From positions 64,223 through 128,222 of the forward strand of contig NZ_MTBQ01000002.1 of the NCBI RefSeq assembly GCF_002153375.1: DNA of 64,000 nt, in the 5' to 3' direction. Source of the stretch: Oceanobacillus rekensis (GTDB lineage: Bacteria > Bacillota > Bacilli > Bacillales > Amphibacillaceae). Shown one piece after another: positions 62,012 to 64,000 of this stretch. Every line of letters begins with the position of its first letter. Position 1 is the first letter of the stretch. Below the pieces are notes generated by a model. That model was not told the origin of the DNA. It saw only the letters and a list, made by a program, of their open reading frames with translations, and ran no database searches. The position numbers were made by a program, and so were the translations under genes.

Positions 62012-62956
62012 ATGAAGCGAAACACTGCGATGATTATTTTTATTATAGGTGCTAGTTGTTTCGGACTCAATCCGTTATTTATAAAATTGGGCTATGCGGA
62101 AGGATGGAGCCTGGGAGAAATCAATGTTGTACAGGTTATCATCGCATTAGCGATTCTTTGGATTATTGGAATCCTGTCCATTAAACGTTACCCGTGGGTG
62201 CTTCGGAAGCTTACAGTAAAAACTGTGATTTCGTTGATAATCGCCGGCAGTTTCACTGGTTTAACAAGTATTCTTTATTACGGTGCGATGCAGTACTTAC
62301 CAGTTTCACTCGCTGTTGTATTACTGTTTCAATTCGTGTGGGTTGGCGTGTTGTTTGAATGGGTATTTAATAGGAAAAAGCCGAATAAAAAAACTGTACT
62401 ATCTGTACTGTTAACCTTAGTTGGTGTATTTTTTGCGGCGGGGGTAATGAACGGAGGAATGTCCGATATTTCACTGATCGGGTTCGCTCTAGGGATTGGT
62501 TCTGCATTCTCATATACAGCGTTCGTTTTTGTCAGCGGACGTGTAGCTGTTGATATTCCAGCAACAGTCCGGACACCAATTATGATCACAGGTGCAGGTA
62601 TATTAACATTTATTGTTTTCCCACCACATTTAACGCTAAATGAAAGCGTGTTGGGAGGCAATATATGGATTTATGCAGCAGGAGTAGCCATTTGTGGATT
62701 AATTTTAACACCGTTACTTTTTGCTATTTCGACACCGCATCTGTCTGGTAGTTTAGCAATGATTTTAGGGTCTATAGAATTACCTGTATCCGTAATCGTT
62801 GCGGCGATAGGGCTGTCCGAACATATTTCACTATCAAGATGGGCTGGCGTAATTCTCATTCTTTTGGCGATTACAATAGGAGAAATGCGAGGAGTATGGC
62901 AATACTTGAAGCAGAAAAAAAGTAATCCAGAAAAGAATAGCCGGCACTCGGCATAA
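62012..62956 (+). CDS. DMT superfamily (EamA) transporter
   Basis: 314-residue, ten-helix membrane protein with two EamA repeats. The first is recognisable in IIGASCFGLNPLFIKLGY, the second in AAGVAICGLILTPLLF and SIELPVSVIVAAI. The end is Lys/Ser/Asn-rich. It probably exports a small metabolite, substrate unknown. GGAGGGG precedes the ATG. It is flanked by palindromic repeats on both sides and appears monocistronic. Confidence 0.82.
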   Translation: MKRNTAMIIFIIGASCFGLNPLFIKLGYAEGWSLGEINVVQVIIALAILWIIGILSIKRYPWVLRKLTVKTVISLIIAGSFTGLTSILYYGAMQYLPVSLAVVLLFQFVWVGVLFEWVFNRKKPNKKTVLSVLLTLVGVFFAAGVMNGGMSDISLIGFALGIGSAFSYTAFVFVSGRVAVDIPATVRTPIMITGAGILTFIVFPPHLTLNESVLGGNIWIYAAGVAICGLILTPLLFAISTPHLSGSLAMILGSIELPVSVIVAAIGLSEHISLSRWAGVILILLAITIGEMRGVWQYLKQKKSNPEKNSRHSA

Positions 62957-62960
62957 AAAA

Positions 62961-63026
62961 GAAGCATGGGTTCTCATGCTTCTTTTTTTGATATGAAGGA
63001 AGCAAAAGAACCGTCCCCGTGCTTTT
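62961..63026. repeat. Paired palindromic element with a shortened first arm
   Basis: The first arm lacks several inner bases, the second is nearly standard. It lies just after the DMT stop codon. Confidence 0.75.
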
Positions 63027-63097
63027 TCTGATTTTTAGTTTTAATAGAGGATGCAGTGCCGGTAATTTTGGTTACTCTCTATGGATTAATTCATGGA

Positions 63098-64000
63098 TTA
63101 TCTGCTCTTTGTGTCTTTTGCTTCCCATTTGTCTAATATCGTTGCATTTGCCACATTCCCAACAACATTTAATAACGTCCTAAATCCATCTGTTAAGCGA
63201 TCGACCCCAGCAACGAGAGCGATTCCTTCTAGCGGCAGACCTGCAGCTGTTAACACCGTTGACATCATAATGATACCAGCACCAGGAACCCCTGCTGTAC
63301 TGAACGATACAACTACCGCGCTTATAACAATCGCAATAATAATAGAAGGTGTTAAGTTTATATCAAATAATTGCGCAACAAACAGTGCGTTAAAAGCTTG
63401 TAAGATACAAGCACCGTCACGTTTTAAGGCAGTTCCTAAAGGTATGGAGAAACTTGCAATTTCCTGCTTCATTCTAAAACCACTTTTTGCATTTTCCATT
63501 GCTACCGGTAATGCAGCGTTTGAACTGGCCGTACCAAAAGCAATACCGAATGTTGGCAGGAAACTTTTCCAGAAATGAGATGGCGAAATTTTTAATATAG
63601 CTAATATTAATGTATAAACAACAAGCATAATACTAATTGCTAAAATTAACCCAATAATATACATGATTAATCTCTGAACAATTTCAAATCCCTGTGTAGC
63701 TATAACAGAACTAATTAACGCAAAAACGCCAATTGGTGATAGCTTTAAAACGATTAATGTAATCTTTTCTATAATTTTGTGAAAACTTTCTACGAAGGAT
63801 ACAAATGGTGTTGCTTTGTCCCCAACAAGGTGAATCCCAATAACAAAGAGGATTGCCGTGAAAATTACTTGCAACATGTTTCCAGATGAAAATGCCTCAA
63901 AAGGATTGGTAGGAATAATTGAAACTAGCCAGTCTATAATGCTTTGTCCTTCAGGAACTTCTTGTGTACCGGTATCATTAATAGCATCAACCGCTTTTCC
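63098..64000 (-). CDS. Dicarboxylate/amino acid:cation symporter, 5' end beyond the window
   Basis: The last ~300 residues of a DAACS (GltP/TcyP/DctA-type) symporter. The open frame continues to the right edge of the window, so the N-terminus is not seen. Diagnostic blocks are FGTASSNAALPVAM (serine-rich loop), IPLGTALKRDGACILQ and AGVPGAGIIM. It couples Na+ or H+ to uptake of glutamate, aspartate, cystine or a C4-dicarboxylate. TSSNAALP and GTALKRDG are slightly changed from the common TSSSATLP and GATINMDG, which may reflect a different substrate. Confidence 0.85.
   Translation of the reverse strand, partial: GKAVDAINDTGTQEVPEGQSIIDWLVSIIPTNPFEAFSSGNMLQVIFTAILFVIGIHLVGDKATPFVSFVESFHKIIEKITLIVLKLSPIGVFALISSVIATQGFEIVQRLIMYIIGLILAISIMLVVYTLILAILKISPSHFWKSFLPTFGIAFGTASSNAALPVAMENAKSGFRMKQEIASFSIPLGTALKRDGACILQAFNALFVAQLFDINLTPSIIIAIVISAVVVSFSTAGVPGAGIIMMSTVLTAAGLPLEGIALVAGVDRLTDGFRTLLNVVGNVANATILDKWEAKDTKSR

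Overview
The window looks like the chromosome of a low-GC, endospore-forming, probably salt-tolerant member of the Bacillaceae (Oceanobacillus, Virgibacillus or Lentibacillus type). This is inferred from AT-rich DNA, GGAGG-type ribosome binding sites, SAM-I and TPP riboswitches, CcpA cre sites, a BirA operator, spore-coat-like cysteine-rich proteins, Na+-coupled transporters and a large family of GGAAGCATG...CATGCTTCC intergenic palindromes. Species cannot be fixed from sequence alone. No rRNA, tRNA, CRISPR array, prophage or intact IS is visible.

Layout. 0-13.5 kb holds transporters and enzymes: an OmpA-domain lipoprotein, an SSS-family symporter behind a SAM-I riboswitch, an AAHS-type aromatic acid transporter, a YiaA-like membrane protein, OsmC, an AbgT-type transporter, a CodA-like deaminase, a GNAT acetyltransferase, a quinone oxidoreductase and an NCS2-like permease. 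14.1-23.6 kb is a catabolic cluster on the + strand. A regulator with a phenol-sensor-like XylR_N/V4R domain joined to a PucR output domain is followed by a two-component flavin monooxygenase, an extradiol dioxygenase, a C-C hydrolase, a private FAD synthetase-like protein, and the hydratase, aldolase and acylating acetaldehyde dehydrogenase that carry the ring-fission product to pyruvate and acetyl-CoA. 24-36 kb continues with a secreted EEP phosphatase/nuclease, a TetR regulator divergent from an aldehyde dehydrogenase, two tandem acyl-CoA synthetases, a thiolase-fold protein lacking the nucleophilic cysteine plus its DUF35 partner, an alcohol dehydrogenase, a Baeyer-Villiger monooxygenase and an HSL-type esterase. 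Three good cre sites and some weaker ones lie in front of these units. A reasonable reading is that alcohol dehydrogenase, BVMO and esterase turn an aryl or alkyl alcohol/ketone into a phenol, which the monooxygenase and meta-cleavage genes then mineralise; the actual substrate is unknown.

36.4-45.1 kb is a spore-coat-like region: cysteine-rich proteins, a coiled-coil protein coupled to a JAMM metalloprotease, two tandem paralogous coat proteins with sigma-K-like -10 boxes, and two neighbouring proteins that share two modules in opposite order. Decayed genes (a coat paralogue and a methyltransferase) lie between them. 45.4-47.6 kb is a TPP-riboswitch operon (thiM, a Lin0512-family gene, tenA). 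It is followed by a divergent phosphofructokinase-like protein, a paired SMR exporter, a DMT exporter and a uridine-kinase-like protein.

51.7-53.2 kb contains scars of a TetR gene and two short-chain dehydrogenase (SDR) genes next to one intact SDR. 53.2-55.1 kb has bioB and bioY; bioY appears to start at a non-canonical ATC codon below a BirA operator. 55.3-58.6 kb has a small Ala/Gln-rich helical protein and metNPQ behind a second SAM-I riboswitch. The window closes with an RND transporter, a DMT transporter and a dicarboxylate/amino acid symporter cut by the right edge.
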